From Lactobacillus sp. CBA3606 (GTDB taxonomy: Bacteria; Bacillota; Bacilli; Lactobacillales; Lactobacillaceae), in assembly GCF_002970935.1 (NCBI RefSeq), contig NZ_CP027194.1, positions 682,001 through 746,000 of the forward strand: a stretch of DNA of 64,000 nt. The letters are read 5' to 3'. Numbering within the stretch: position 1 is the stretch's first letter; each line of letters begins with the position of its first letter. The position numbers and the translations under genes were made by a program. The notes beneath the pieces were generated by a model. The model saw only the letters and a list, made by a program, of their open reading frames with translations. It was not told the DNA's origin and did not search any database. Below, one piece after another: positions 38,690 through 48,479 of this stretch.

Positions 38690-39646
38690 GTGTTGCAATA
38701 CTTTTCAACCTATTCGACTGGCTTAGTCATGACACCGAAGCAGACCGCTCAAACGGATTGGATCAATATTGAACGGCCCACTGCTAGCGAAATTGATACT
38801 TTGGTTCAGAAATTTAACTTTCCACGTGATTACCTAACGGCCGTCCTCGATGACGCCGAAGTCTCACGAACGGAGCAACTGAATCAGGCAACGCCAGATC
38901 AACCCGCTTTAATCGTGATGCAATTTCCGAAATTAACCACCAGTGACCTTGGTTACTTGGAGTACCAAGTTTTCCCCTTTGCGTTAATTCTCACGCCGAC
39001 GGTCATTCTCACAATCAGCAATTACCCAGCTAGCTTTATTCAGGATTTCGTGTTGGCGCCAGCGGCATCACACCTGAGCTTGGATAATCACGAAGCTTTT
39101 GTGCTCACAATCATGTGGTCGATTTCACACGCTTATGTAACAGCACTGGAGGCCATTAATGACCAGACAGCAGCCTTAGAACGGCGGTTAACCCGTGCGA
39201 CGCGTAATGCCGAAATTTTCCGAATTATGGCTTATCAAAAGTCATTAATTCGCTTTAAAGCAGCTTTAACTCAGAATGCGCCTATTTTAAAAATGGTCGA
39301 AAATTCGGCAACCTTATTTAATACCCCTAAACACCAGGCCTTAACTACTGATATTATTGTTGAAACTAAGCAAGCAGCCGACATGGCCGCCACCACCAAT
39401 CAGATTTTACAGCAGTACAGTCAATTAGTCAGTGCCGTTATTTCGAATAATCTTAATGATGTGATGAAAGTTTTAACATCATTGACGATTATCTTAACGA
39501 TCCCGACCATTATTGGTGGAATCTATGGGATGAACGTCCATTTACCGGGCGCCAGTCTCGTGCACGCGTTTAGTTGGTTGATGCTTGGAACCATCATCTT
39601 ATGTATTTTAAGTATCGAATACTTAAAAAATCATGACTATTTTTAA
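38690..39646 (+). CDS. corA: CorA-family divalent cation (Mg2+) transporter
   Basis: A 318-residue protein with a large soluble N-terminal part and two C-terminal helices. The signature GMN is seen in GGIYGMNVHLPGA at the end of the first helix (VLTSLTIILTIPTIIGGIYG). The last residues (SIEYLKNHDYF) follow the second helix. It forms pentameric channels for Mg2+ or Co2+. The GTG at 38690 has GGAG nine bases upstream; an ATG further upstream overlaps that site. It is divergent from the small membrane protein gene. Confidence 0.92.
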   Translation: MLQYFSTYSTGLVMTPKQTAQTDWINIERPTASEIDTLVQKFNFPRDYLTAVLDDAEVSRTEQLNQATPDQPALIVMQFPKLTTSDLGYLEYQVFPFALILTPTVILTISNYPASFIQDFVLAPAASHLSLDNHEAFVLTIMWSISHAYVTALEAINDQTAALERRLTRATRNAEIFRIMAYQKSLIRFKAALTQNAPILKMVENSATLFNTPKHQALTTDIIVETKQAADMAATTNQILQQYSQLVSAVISNNLNDVMKVLTSLTIILTIPTIIGGIYGMNVHLPGASLVHAFSWLMLGTIILCILSIEYLKNHDYF

Positions 39647-39722
39647 TAGTTAATTGAAAAAAGCCCCATTCCACGTTAAACTATGAAAGAATTACTGAAA
39701 AAGTGTGGTGCATATTAAACTA

Positions 39723-39845
39723 ATGAAGAAAAAATCAACGTTCCAAAAAATTACAATGGTTATTGTTTGGGTCATGATTATCTCAATGATTGGGTCACTG
39801 ATTTTAACCGCCTTATCTGGGTTAGGATTATTATCCTTTGGTTAA
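39723..39845 (+). CDS. DUF4044-type membrane microprotein
   Basis: A 40-residue protein: basic start MKKKSTFQKITMVIVWVM, then one hydrophobic helix to the end (LILTALSGLGLLSFG). This matches the DUF4044 family of tiny lactobacillus membrane proteins as I remember it (KKKSTFQKITMV-VWVM core). A GTG in frame at 39708 could be an alternative start; no clear binding site serves the ATG. It is followed at once by a strong terminator, so it is a real transcript end. No function is known. Confidence 0.78.
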   Translation: MKKKSTFQKITMVIVWVMIISMIGSLILTALSGLGLLSFG

Positions 39846-39854
39846 TGCGATTGC

Positions 39855-39907
39855 AAAAAAATAAGTTGCTAAATTTCTAATTCAGAAATTTAACAACTTA
39901 TTTTTTT
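39855..39907. terminator. Bidirectional terminator between DUF4044 gene and sorbitol operon
   Basis: Stem arms 39861-39879 and 39884-39901 pair almost perfectly with one mismatch; seven A precede and seven T follow. It serves both converging genes. Confidence 0.9.
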
Positions 39908-39918
39908 ATCGTTAACCC

Positions 39919-40305
39919 TTAGCCTAACGCGCCAATTGTGATCACCGCACCTGTTTCAATTGCAGGATAGGCCCCCTGTTCAACGTACAAGGTTCCCGGC
40001 AATTCCGCCGTCGTTTTTCCAGTAAAACTAATGGCAATGTGCCCTAGATTTGTGAGATTTCGTTGTACTTCATCGCCAACGGCAGTGATTTGATAACTGG
40101 TATCATTAATTTTCAACGCCATCTCAGTCGTAATCGTCGCCTTAACCGGCTGAACATTAATGATATAGCAAGATGATCGTAAGGCATCAGGCGCTTCTTG
40201 ACCGAATAGAATCAACATATTAATGGCACTAAAATCTTGGGCTTCTTGTCCGACTTCAATGACTTGCGTTTCAAAAACCAATTTTTGCTTATTGTTTAAC
40301 ATCAT
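39919..40305 (-). CDS. srlB: PTS glucitol/sorbitol IIA component
   Basis: A 128-residue cytosolic PTS protein of the IIA-Gut family that receives phosphate from HPr and passes it to IIB. Family features: MLILFGQEAPDALRSSCYII and the closing GDEVQRNLTNLGHIAISF. The protein has only one histidine, H89 in NLGHI; at the place where E. coli SrlB has its phosphorylated His-43 (FIHCHG, from memory) this protein reads YIINVQ. It is the last gene of the operon and has a terminator. Confidence 0.92.
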   Translation of the reverse strand: MMLNNKQKLVFETQVIEVGQEAQDFSAINMLILFGQEAPDALRSSCYIINVQPVKATITTEMALKINDTSYQITAVGDEVQRNLTNLGHIAISFTGKTTAELPGTLYVEQGAYPAIETGAVITIGALG

Positions 40306-40326
40306 GAATGACCCTCACATTCTTTT

Positions 40327-41328
40327 TTACTTGCCAGCATACAATCCAAAACTCGCAATCCAAGCCACGAATACTCGTGGCACACCATTAATAAAACGTG
40401 AATATAATACTGACGGTACTCCCACTTCAACGGTTGCGGCATCCGCTTCCTCTAGTCCTAAACCAACTGGAATAAAATCACACCCATTTTGAGTATTAAT
40501 AGCGAATAACGCTGGCAATGCAAATTGTGGTGAAATGTTGCCTTTACCAATTTCAACCCCAATCAGCGTACCAATAACTTGACCAATGACGCCACCAGGT
40601 CCTAGCAATGGTGACAAGAATGGCAACGAACAGATAAAACCAAGAATCATTAATCCCCAAATGTTGCCTGCTAACGGTGACATTAACTTGGCGAACGCTT
40701 TACCTAGCCCCGAACCATTAATAATTCCGATGAGTAAAGAGACAAATGCCATAAATGGAATAATCGTATTAATCACTGTTTGAACGGCATCTTTAGCAGC
40801 TTGATTAAAAGTTGCCACGACCCGACCGGCTGCCACACCAACTTTAGCAATCAAACCCGGCTTTTTATTGGGCTGTTGCGTCAAAGATTTAGTTTGATCA
40901 TATTGAGCAGTTGGCTGAGATGATTCAGTAACTGTTCCCTCAGCGTCCTGATTGTGGTCATTAGCTGATACCTGATCAACATCGACATTGGATACATATA
41001 ATTCTGGCGTAATAAACTGGGCCAATGGACCACTTTTCCCAGTGGGCAAAACGTTAACCGTTAGAATCCCTTTTTTAGGATAAATACCACACCGTAAGGT
41101 CCCGCCGCAATCAATCACAGCTAAGGCTGTTTCTTCATCTGGAATTGATGTCTTAAAGCCATCGACTGCTTCCATCCCACTTAACTTAGCGATTTTATCA
41201 ACAATTGCCGGACGATTACCACCGGTTACATAAATAAATTTATGTTTTTGTTCCGTAGGGGTAATGATTAATGGACCACCAAAACCACCGCTCCCTTTTA
41301 CAATCCGAATACTTTTCCATGCCATCAT
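40327..41328 (-). CDS. srlE: PTS glucitol/sorbitol IIB (IIBC) component
   Basis: A 333-residue membrane protein. The N-terminal IIB part ([20 protein letters not shown], with an [15 protein letters not shown] region) is followed by a polar linker (about 130-160) and a membrane part with [40 protein letters not shown] and [20 protein letters not shown]. The C-terminal [19 protein letters not shown] closes it. It phosphorylates and transports sorbitol with IIC. SD AAGGAGAAG precedes two ATGs. Confidence 0.94.
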   Translation of the reverse strand: MMAWKSIRIVKGSGGFGGPLIITPTEQKHKFIYVTGGNRPAIVDKIAKLSGMEAVDGFKTSIPDEETALAVIDCGGTLRCGIYPKKGILTVNVLPTGKSGPLAQFITPELYVSNVDVDQVSANDHNQDAEGTVTESSQPTAQYDQTKSLTQQPNKKPGLIAKVGVAAGRVVATFNQAAKDAVQTVINTIIPFMAFVSLLIGIINGSGLGKAFAKLMSPLAGNIWGLMILGFICSLPFLSPLLGPGGVIGQVIGTLIGVEIGKGNISPQFALPALFAINTQNGCDFIPVGLGLEEADAATVEVGVPSVLYSRFINGVPRVFVAWIASFGLYAGK

Positions 41329-41339
41329 TTATCTTCTCC

Positions 41340-41906
41340 TTAGACTGTTGTCTGTCTTGCCGTCAGATCAACGGTCTTTGATAATTTAACACCAGATGTC
41401 CGACAAACATACGCAGTCGTAAAATCAGTAACCCAACCGCCGATAAAGTTCATCAATAAGCCAACTAATAAATAGCGCATCGCTAAATCCATCGTATCTA
41501 GTCCTAGCTTTTGAACCCCTTGGGCTATCCCCATCCAAATGAAAAGCTCCCCTGGATTAATATGTGGAAAGACCCCATTACTAGTGTGACAGAATTGGGC
41601 TTGGGCCGCATAATAACTAGGCTTATAGTATTCTGGTAAGAATCGACCTAGCGAGAAGGCCATTGGATTACCCAACATAAAGGCCGATAGGAATGGCAAA
41701 ATCATATATCGTGTTAACACATTACGTGAAGACGCCTGTGCTAACTGTGTCATCCGTTTTTCACCTAAGAAAGCAATAATTGTATTCATTAACACGAGTA
41801 ACAGCAGCACAACCGGTACGATTGACGACATCCAACCAATAAAAGTCTTCCCACCACTTTGAAATAATCCCATAAAACCAGATGCAAAATCAGTAATAAT
41901 TTTCAT
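41340..41906 (-). CDS. srlA: PTS glucitol/sorbitol IIC component
   Basis: A 188-residue integral membrane protein of the IIC-Gut family. Features are the family start ITDFASGFMGLFQSGGKTFI, the loop GNPMAFSLGRFLPEYYKPSY, and PHINPGELFIWMGIAQGVQKL. It forms the sugar pathway with the IIB/C subunit encoded 11 bases downstream. Confidence 0.95.
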   Translation of the reverse strand: MKIITDFASGFMGLFQSGGKTFIGWMSSIVPVVLLLLVLMNTIIAFLGEKRMTQLAQASSRNVLTRYMILPFLSAFMLGNPMAFSLGRFLPEYYKPSYYAAQAQFCHTSNGVFPHINPGELFIWMGIAQGVQKLGLDTMDLAMRYLLVGLLMNFIGGWVTDFTTAYVCRTSGVKLSKTVDLTARQTTV

Positions 41907-41921
41907 TTGATATCTCCCTTT

Positions 41922-42425
41922 CTATCCGCGTACGAAGCGACGCTTAAGGGCTCCCAATACTTGGTTCCCTTGTGCTTTCACCTGATCAACTAGTGGCAAT
42001 GAAAAAATATTAACGTGCGTATCAAACGCATCAGTCGTTAAATGACCCGTTCGATAATCAATAAAATTTTTATACGCATTTTGAATGCATTGCCGCGTCA
42101 AGCGTTTAAATTGATGTAGTTGCGTGTAGTCAGCTACTAAGGCCGCAATATTTTGCCCAGCTAATGCTTTAACTGGCCGAAAGTGAGCAAAAACTGTCAC
42201 GCCTTGCAATAATTGGGCCGATTGAATATTACCATCTTGGTCAATCGCCATTAAAATCAAGCTTCCGGCTTGAATTTTGCGTGGATTCTTACCGATTAAA
42301 ACTTTACCTTGTTGTCTTAATAGTCGATATTGACGCGCAAAATTTCGAATTTGAAAGAAACCTAAGGCACCTTGTAATAAAAATGCCGCAACTAAGATAA
42401 AACCAATCATCAACATTGGTGACAT
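41922..42425 (-). CDS. gutM: Glucitol operon activator GutM
   Basis: A 167-residue protein with an N-terminal hydrophobic helix (MLMIGFILVAAFLLQGALGF), then a basic segment FQIRNFARQYRLLRQQGKVL and GKNPRKIQAGSLILMAID typical of GutM. It is an accessory activator of sorbitol operons, needed for full expression in L. casei and E. coli. It sits between the PRD regulator gene (one-base gap) and IIC. Confidence 0.94.
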   Translation of the reverse strand: MSPMLMIGFILVAAFLLQGALGFFQIRNFARQYRLLRQQGKVLIGKNPRKIQAGSLILMAIDQDGNIQSAQLLQGVTVFAHFRPVKALAGQNIAALVADYTQLHQFKRLTRQCIQNAYKNFIDYRTGHLTTDAFDTHVNIFSLPLVDQVKAQGNQVLGALKRRFVRG

Positions 42426-42426
42426 A

Positions 42427-44283
42427 TTAAATTCCCTCCGTAATTTGAATCAATGGTCGATTAGGATCGTAATTCAATAAATTATGATAAACGCCTTGAT
42501 TTTTGGCGATTGAAAAAATAAAATCGTAGACTTCTGATAGTACCCGACTTAACGGTTGATCAACTTCAGCTGGAATCCCAATTAAGAAGACTAGCCGTAC
42601 TTTTCGATCTTGGTACTCAATTTCATGGTCAAAAACGCCAACGCTAATTAGAATGCGATGTTGATTGGTATGATCAATTACATGGGGAATTGCCACACCA
42701 CCCTCAAAGACACATGACGATTTTTGTTCTCGTAATTGCCAATCTTTCAAAAATGTTTGATTTAATTTTCCAAGCGTAATTTTTTGCTCAATCATTTTTT
42801 GTGTTGCTGCTAAATACCCATCTTGACCGGCTAAAGTTTGATAGCTAAAGTCACATTGTTGATTTTTAATCGCTTCTTCAATCAGTGAAACCTGTAATTT
42901 GCTTTGCAACTCATCCGCTCGAAAAACTGTGCTAATTCGGACAATCGATGATACCCCATCATCATAATTGATTGGGCCATTGGTAAAAATTAATAGGAAA
43001 TGTTGATGTTGTGCTTTTAAAGCGGTTACATCATCAAACACCGTCACCGTAACTGATCCTTCAAAAATAGCATTTAAACGATGTTCAATAAAGCGCGTCA
43101 CATTTTTTCCAATCGCGCCTACCATCGCCACCGCAACAGTATTCTTTAATGCGCTTTGATTTTCTTCTAATTCCATTTCAAAATAAATTGTTAAATAACT
43201 GATTTCAATTGGATTAATGGGCGTTGACAACGTTTGTTCTAGGGTCTGAATAGTCAGAACCGCTAAATCATTGGCTACTGGATACTGGTTGGCAACATTT
43301 TCAGGTAATAACGCCGTCGAGCTTACCTGAAAAATCGCTCGATTAATTAAAAATAGTAAGTGATACTTAATTTGTTGATAAAAGTGCGTAAAATCAAATT
43401 GAACGTTCAAGGCCGCCGTTTGTGCGACTGTACGGAATAATTGCTGGTTAGTAGCGACTTGCTTAGCTACTAACTCTTCGGATAATAACTCATTGGTTTG
43501 AAAGGTTAAAGGCGCTAGTAGATAGGTCATCTCAGCTTCAGCAATTGACCGATTCAAAACAAACTCAATGGTCGCTGCTAATTCTTGGACGGCTTCACTA
43601 TGTTGCCATAGTGGCTGAAAATGAGGAATATGCTTTGTGAGTTGATAGCCACCACTAAAAGCTAAATAATCAGCAACAACTTTACGTTCAATTTGAGCAA
43701 TAATGTGACTAGTGAGTTGGAGGTCATTACAAGTATTACGTAACTCTGCCAATCGCGACTTTATCGGTAAAGTCGCCACTGGATAATAGTCATAAACAAA
43801 CTGTTCAATCACAATCAGGACGTGATACTCATCAGTAAAAACTAACCGAATACCATTATTAGTCATAGATTCAATTTTAGCCCGATATTGACTTAACTTT
43901 TTCCGCAAGCTCGTGATATCGCGAGTTAGCGTTGGCTTACTAATCGACAATGATTCAGCCAGTGCATCCAAAGTAACGTAACTTGTTGCTTGAATCAATT
44001 GATTCACGATATATGCCTGACGCTTATCTGGATCATTAAAATCTAACTTTTGTTTTAATTGACTAGTTTGTAATTGCGCTAGTTGCTGATAATCATTAAC
44101 CTGTAAGAAAAAGCGCTGCTGTTTTTGTCGAACTTCTGCAATTCCTTCAAGATCATCATTCAAATTTTGAATATACTTGTGCATCGTCCGTTTAGAAACG
44201 TGCTCATGGGCAAGTAACTCAGCCATCTGGACTGAATCATTAGCCACCAAGTAATTTAATAAACGAAAATCTTGATTATCCAA
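42427..44283 (-). CDS. gutR: PRD-containing sorbitol operon regulator (GutR)
   Basis: A 618-residue PTS-regulated transcription activator. In order: N-terminal helix-turn-helix domains (MDNQDFRLLNYLVANDSVQM, then ATSYVTLDALAESLSISKPT), two PTS regulation domains (about 190-400), an EIIB-like domain (VAMVGAIGKNVTRFIEHRL region), and a C-terminal EIIA-like domain with the phosphorylatable histidine at about 534 in GVAIPHVID. Phosphorylation by HPr and the Gut PTS tunes activity to sugar supply. The order after srlD and before gutM equals the L. casei gutFRMCBA operon. Confidence 0.94.
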   Translation of the reverse strand: MDNQDFRLLNYLVANDSVQMAELLAHEHVSKRTMHKYIQNLNDDLEGIAEVRQKQQRFFLQVNDYQQLAQLQTSQLKQKLDFNDPDKRQAYIVNQLIQATSYVTLDALAESLSISKPTLTRDITSLRKKLSQYRAKIESMTNNGIRLVFTDEYHVLIVIEQFVYDYYPVATLPIKSRLAELRNTCNDLQLTSHIIAQIERKVVADYLAFSGGYQLTKHIPHFQPLWQHSEAVQELAATIEFVLNRSIAEAEMTYLLAPLTFQTNELLSEELVAKQVATNQQLFRTVAQTAALNVQFDFTHFYQQIKYHLLFLINRAIFQVSSTALLPENVANQYPVANDLAVLTIQTLEQTLSTPINPIEISYLTIYFEMELEENQSALKNTVAVAMVGAIGKNVTRFIEHRLNAIFEGSVTVTVFDDVTALKAQHQHFLLIFTNGPINYDDGVSSIVRISTVFRADELQSKLQVSLIEEAIKNQQCDFSYQTLAGQDGYLAATQKMIEQKITLGKLNQTFLKDWQLREQKSSCVFEGGVAIPHVIDHTNQHRILISVGVFDHEIEYQDRKVRLVFLIGIPAEVDQPLSRVLSEVYDFIFSIAKNQGVYHNLLNYDPNRPLIQITEGI

Positions 44284-44298
44284 TCAAACCAAATCCTT

Positions 44299-45102
44299 TC
44301 ATCCGCGCGACTTACCACCCGCAACATTCGTGGTAACACCCGTAATATAGCTAGCGCGTGTGGATAGGAAGTAACTGACTAAATCAGCAACTTCAAATAG
44401 ATGCCCACTACGACCCAGCGGCGTGGTAGTCGTACTCTTATACCCAGCTCTTAAATCCGCAACCGTTTTATGCCGTGTATAGGCTAGTGCTTCTTCATAT
44501 GCTGGCGTTCGTAACCCAGTTGCTTCCATAATGCCTGGTGCAACCCCGACGACACGAATATTAAATTCGCCCAATTCTTTCGCCCAAGAACGCGTTAAGC
44601 CATTAATGGCGCCCTTAGTACTTGAATAAATACTCTGACCCTGTGACCCTTCTAACCCAGCCTCAGATGACATATTCACAATGACGCCTTGCTTTTGCTT
44701 AGCCATGTAATGCCCGACTGCCTGTGACATCAAAAAGACACTCTTAACATTAACAGCAAACATCTTATCAAAAGCCCCTTCATCCAATTCATATTGGCTT
44801 GCTGGCGCTTGGTTGTCGACTAATAATCGTGGTAAATTAATTCCAGCATTATTCACTAACCCATCAATTCTACCAAACCGGTCAATGACTTGTTGAACTA
44901 AACTGGCAACCGCCACTTTTGAAGTCACATCCGTCTTAATAAAGGTTAACTTATCGGCCTTAAATTCACCAGCCCTTAAATCAGCATTAATAACTTGGGC
45001 GCCATGACCAATCAATTCTTGGACAATGGCATCCCCTATCCCAGATGAACCTCCGGTAACAATCATGACCCGGTTTGCTAATTCTAACCAATCTGCTGAC
45101 AT
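44299..45102 (-). CDS. srlD: Sorbitol-6-phosphate 2-dehydrogenase (SDR family)
   Basis: A 267-residue short-chain dehydrogenase turning sorbitol-6-phosphate into fructose-6-phosphate. Motifs: nucleotide loop MIVTGGSSGIGDAIVQ (18-33), VNNAGINLP, catalytic Ser in VNMSSEAGLEG and YxxxK in YSSTKGAING. The ATG at 45102 lies nine bases after GGAG; the ATG at 45108 is only three bases away and less likely. It is the first gene of the operon, behind a cre site. Confidence 0.93.
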   Translation of the reverse strand: MSADWLELANRVMIVTGGSSGIGDAIVQELIGHGAQVINADLRAGEFKADKLTFIKTDVTSKVAVASLVQQVIDRFGRIDGLVNNAGINLPRLLVDNQAPASQYELDEGAFDKMFAVNVKSVFLMSQAVGHYMAKQKQGVIVNMSSEAGLEGSQGQSIYSSTKGAINGLTRSWAKELGEFNIRVVGVAPGIMEATGLRTPAYEEALAYTRHKTVADLRAGYKSTTTTPLGRSGHLFEVADLVSYFLSTRASYITGVTTNVAGGKSRG

Positions 45103-45157
45103 ATTCATGCACTCCAATCAAATTTTTGTTTTTTGCTTTTCAACGTCTTAATCGTAT

Positions 45158-45171
45158 AGCAAGCGCTTTCA
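45158..45171 (-). promoter_or_regulatory. Catabolite responsive element (cre) of the sorbitol operon
   Basis: On the minus strand TGAAAGCGCTTGCT fits the CcpA site consensus (TGWAANCGNTNWCA) except near its last positions. It lies about 55 bases before the srlD start and next to a TATACG -10 candidate, as expected for glucose repression of a sugar operon. Confidence 0.7.
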
Positions 45172-45253
45172 TTAATTAAGAACGTTAATTTCACGACCAG
45201 CTGAAAATATCGTGTTTAATTAATACCTACCGATAAACCACCGATCACACTCA

Positions 45254-45299
45254 CAAAAAAAGCCCGATAATGAGGGTCATTTACCCCATCATCAGGCTA
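45254..45299 (-). terminator. Terminator of ftsK
   Basis: Arms 45261-45276 and 45283-45298 pair with one bulge or mismatch; on the minus strand seven T follow. It lies 17 bases after the ftsK stop. Confidence 0.88.
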
Positions 45300-45315
45300 T
45301 CGCCATCATATTATG

Positions 45316-47667
45316 TTATGGTTCATCAGAAGTTGGTGTCGACTCATCCGCTGAGGCTTGCCGATAAACTTGACGCGCTTTGCTCCCTTCAGAAGGTCCT
45401 ACCACGCCGCGTTCTTCCATCTCATCAACAATCCGGGCCGCACGATTATAACCAATTCTAAAGCGCCGTTGCAGCATTGACACACTAGCCGACTGCTGTT
45501 CCGTCACTAATTCAACCGCATCGGCATAGTAAGCATCTTCACCATCACGAGGATCATTGCCCTCACTTGGTTCATCATCTTTAACTAGCATACTTTCATC
45601 ATAATCAGCACTTTGCTGTGCCTTGATATAATTAATCACTTCTTCAACATCATGATCCGAAACATAGGCGCCCTGGACTCGCAATGGTTTATTCATCCCC
45701 ATTGGTTGATACAACATGTCGCCACGACCTAATAGTTTTTCTGCCCCATTACTATCAATAATCGTCCGCGAATCCGTCCCACTTGAAACGGCAAATGCCA
45801 TTCGTGATGGCACGTTCGCTTTAATGAGCCCCGTAATAACGTCAACTGAGGGCCGTTGCGTCGCTAGAATCATGTGAATACCAGCCGCTCGCGCCATTTG
45901 ACCAAGCCGAATAATCGCATCTTCAACTTCACTAGACGTGACCATCATCAAATCAGCCAATTCATCCACAATCACGACAATATAAGGGAGCACGGGCCGA
46001 TTTTTATCATCCGCCGCATTTTGTTGTCGAATATACTGATTATAACCTTGCAGGTTCCGTTGCTTGGAATCAGCAAATAACTCATACCGTCGTTCCATCT
46101 CAGCCACAACCTTATGCAACGCTCGAGCTGCTTTTTTTGGTTCTGTCACGACTGGCGTTAGCAAATGTGGAATACCGTTATAAATCCCCAATTCAACTTT
46201 TTTAGGGTCAATCAGCATAAACTTAACTTGGCTCGGTTTGGTATTCATCAAAAGACCGGTAATCATGACATTGATTGCCACTGATTTTCCACTCCCGGTC
46301 GAACCAGCAATTAATAAATGTGGCATTTTCGATAAATCTGCGGTAACTAAATTACCTGACACATCGCGTCCCAACGGCACCTCTAACGGTTTCGTTGGAT
46401 GCGCTGGTTGCGCCTCGACAATATCACGAAATGAGACTGTCGAAACTTGTTTGTTCGGGACTTCAATCCCAATCAGTGACTTTCCTGGAATCGGTGCTTC
46501 AATTCGCAGATCTTTCGCTGCCAACGCCAATGCCAAGTCATCAGCTAAGTTAACGACCTTGCTAACTTTAACCCCAACTGCGGGGTGTAATTCATACTTA
46601 GTGACAGAAGGGCCTAAGCTAACGTTTTTCACTTCGACACTGACGCCAAAACTAGCCAAAGTCTCCTTTAGCTTTTTCGAATTGCTTTCGATTGTGGCAT
46701 ATTCAGCACTTTGATCAGTTTTTGGAATCTTCGTCAACAACGCTGACGAAGGCAACTGATAATTTGTCTCATCAACCGTCTCGAGCCCTTGTAAATCTGG
46801 CTCAGCTGGTGCTGCCGTTTTAGCGCTGGGGGCTTCTTGTTCGCTAGCCACCACAATTTTCACTGGCTCAACCGATGCCGCACTAGTTGGGGCCGGCGTA
46901 ACCGGTGCTGGTTTTGGCGCCGGCTTGGATGGTTTGCGGCCCACGGGTGATTGCTTTTCAGCTGCAGCCGCTTGTTGATTCGCTTTAACTTGGCGTTGTG
47001 CTCGCCAACGCGCAATCTGAATCCGACTGTAATGAGCCACTGTTTCGTAAGCATCTTTTAAATGTGTCCCAATAATGATTAAAGCATTGCGAATCGCCAC
47101 CATCGTCTGGTGAAACGGTAAGTCAAATGCAATAAAGACCCCGGCGACGATTAAAATAAGCGCAACTAACACCGTCCCTAAATTAGCCACTAACGGGTAG
47201 GTCACACTGTATCCTGCCGCACCAACTAGGCCACCGCCGAGATGTACAGATACACCGCCCTTAGCAAAATCATTCTTAATTAAATGCCACGTAATCGACC
47301 AAAAGTCAGTATGTCGATTAAGCTGATTGAACATTGGAATTTCTAATAAGAGTAAATAGCTAAAGCCGACTAAGTTCAGCCCAGTCCACCAACGCCAGCC
47401 AATCCGGGGCAAACGGCCAAAAATGGTTAAATAACCCATCAAGCCTAGCGTCACAATCGCCAGCACCTGATAAGCATCCCCGGCAACTAACCGAAAACAT
47501 TCTATAAAAAAGACACCAATTAGGCCGAGCTTAAACAGCGCCAGGACGGTAATCAAACTGCCGACAAACCCAATAATATTGCCGGTCATTTGTCGCTGTA
47601 CGGTCCGATTTGTTTTTTTAGTCCGGGCTGGCTGCCGTTTTTTAGTTGTTTGTTGCTTTCGTGCCAC
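45316..47667 (-). CDS. ftsK: DNA translocase FtsK/SpoIIIE
   Basis: A 783-residue ATP-driven pump that clears chromosomes from the closing septum. The N-terminus has four or five transmembrane helices (residues 28-185), followed by an Ala/Pro linker (about 230-290), the alpha domain ([20 protein letters not shown]), and the motor with Walker [17 protein letters not shown] near 453 and Walker [13 protein letters not shown] near 568. The winged-helix gamma domain ([20 protein letters not shown]) that reads KOPS/SRS signals lies near the C-terminus. The start is GTG at 47667. Confidence 0.97.
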   Translation of the reverse strand: MARKQQTTKKRQPARTKKTNRTVQRQMTGNIIGFVGSLITVLALFKLGLIGVFFIECFRLVAGDAYQVLAIVTLGLMGYLTIFGRLPRIGWRWWTGLNLVGFSYLLLLEIPMFNQLNRHTDFWSITWHLIKNDFAKGGVSVHLGGGLVGAAGYSVTYPLVANLGTVLVALILIVAGVFIAFDLPFHQTMVAIRNALIIIGTHLKDAYETVAHYSRIQIARWRAQRQVKANQQAAAAEKQSPVGRKPSKPAPKPAPVTPAPTSAASVEPVKIVVASEQEAPSAKTAAPAEPDLQGLETVDETNYQLPSSALLTKIPKTDQSAEYATIESNSKKLKETLASFGVSVEVKNVSLGPSVTKYELHPAVGVKVSKVVNLADDLALALAAKDLRIEAPIPGKSLIGIEVPNKQVSTVSFRDIVEAQPAHPTKPLEVPLGRDVSGNLVTADLSKMPHLLIAGSTGSGKSVAINVMITGLLMNTKPSQVKFMLIDPKKVELGIYNGIPHLLTPVVTEPKKAARALHKVVAEMERRYELFADSKQRNLQGYNQYIRQQNAADDKNRPVLPYIVVIVDELADLMMVTSSEVEDAIIRLGQMARAAGIHMILATQRPSVDVITGLIKANVPSRMAFAVSSGTDSRTIIDSNGAEKLLGRGDMLYQPMGMNKPLRVQGAYVSDHDVEEVINYIKAQQSADYDESMLVKDDEPSEGNDPRDGEDAYYADAVELVTEQQSASVSMLQRRFRIGYNRAARIVDEMEERGVVGPSEGSKARQVYRQASADESTPTSDEP

Positions 47668-47751
47668 GCTGTAATCGTCCTTCCGTTTCTAAATTAATTC
47701 CATTGTACCAAACTTATGTTCGGAATGTTGCTATTTTTGACAGCTATCTAA

Positions 47752-47796
47752 AAAACGTGCCCTAACGTTCGCCAAGTGCGCCGCTAAGTCACGTCT
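47752..47796 (-). terminator. Terminator of trmL
   Basis: On the minus strand ACGTG and CTTAGCG pair with CGTTAGG and CACGT around an A-G mismatch (two G-T pairs), followed by six T. It lies 17 bases after the trmL stop. Confidence 0.7.
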
Positions 47797-47812
47797 AGTG
47801 CCAATCACTAGG

Positions 47813-48325
47813 TTACTTTAATTTATCATCCTCATAACGGTGCGACCGTTCTAGACTCAAAAAACTTTGTTGCCGCAATGCTTCATAGATGACGATAGCC
47901 GCTGAATTAGATAAGTTCAACGCCCGAATATGCGAATCATCTTGGGGAATCCGAATCGCTTTTTCTGGATATTGGCGCATAAAGGGTTCGGGTAGCCCGG
48001 TTGTTTCCTTACCAAACAAGAAGTAATGATCTTTAGTCGTATCGTGGTAATCAACATCCGTGTAATCATGGGTTGCAAATTTTGAGACAATGTATAACTG
48101 GTCCAAATCCGGAATACTAGCTAAAAAAGCCGGTAAATCAGCATGATAAGTAATATCCACACTATCCCAGTAATCTAACCCCGCACGTTTGAGGTGTTTA
48201 TCATCAACTTTGAAGCCCAGTGGTTCAATTAAATGGAGGGCCGTATCCGTACCGGCACAGGTCCGAGCAATATTACCAGTGTTAGCTGGCATCAATGGTT
48301 CAAATAGGGCAATATGATTTGTCAA
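47813..48325 (-). CDS. trmL: tRNA (cytidine/uridine-34-2'-O)-methyltransferase TrmL
   Basis: A 170-residue SPOUT methyltransferase modifying the wobble base of tRNA-Leu. Family motifs: IALFEPLMPANTGNIARTC, EPLGFKVDDKHLKRAGLDYW, YFLFGKETTGLP, and the knot IRIPQDDSHIRALNLSNSAA. The TTG at 48325 has AAGGAAG six bases upstream; the longer frame into AT-rich upstream sequence is not supported. Confidence 0.94.
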   Translation of the reverse strand: MTNHIALFEPLMPANTGNIARTCAGTDTALHLIEPLGFKVDDKHLKRAGLDYWDSVDITYHADLPAFLASIPDLDQLYIVSKFATHDYTDVDYHDTTKDHYFLFGKETTGLPEPFMRQYPEKAIRIPQDDSHIRALNLSNSAAIVIYEALRQQSFLSLERSHRYEDDKLK

Positions 48326-48438
48326 AATAATCTTCCTTTTAATTATAATCTTAGTCATTATCATACCATGACTAACGGGGCAATACCTAGTGTTTCCATC
48401 GTAAAAGCTGATTATTCGCTAACCTACTAAACTTTCTC

Positions 48439-48444
48439 TATACT
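48439..48444 (+). promoter_or_regulatory. -10 box of the NAD(P)-binding protein gene
   Basis: TATACT, 36 bases before the ATG at 48480. No clear -35 is seen. Confidence 0.4.
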
Positions 48445-48479
48445 AAACTTGTGACTTAAATAAAGGAGGAATTCAAATA

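Noticed and set aside
38577-38708. N-terminal extension of the small membrane protein upstream of mraZ
   Set aside because: It crosses the divergent corA promoter and start, while an ATG with GGGAGGG lies at 38576.
46238-46714. Open frame of 158 codons on the plus strand inside ftsK
   Set aside because: Antisense to the conserved FtsK motor domain, no ribosome binding site, no recognisable protein.
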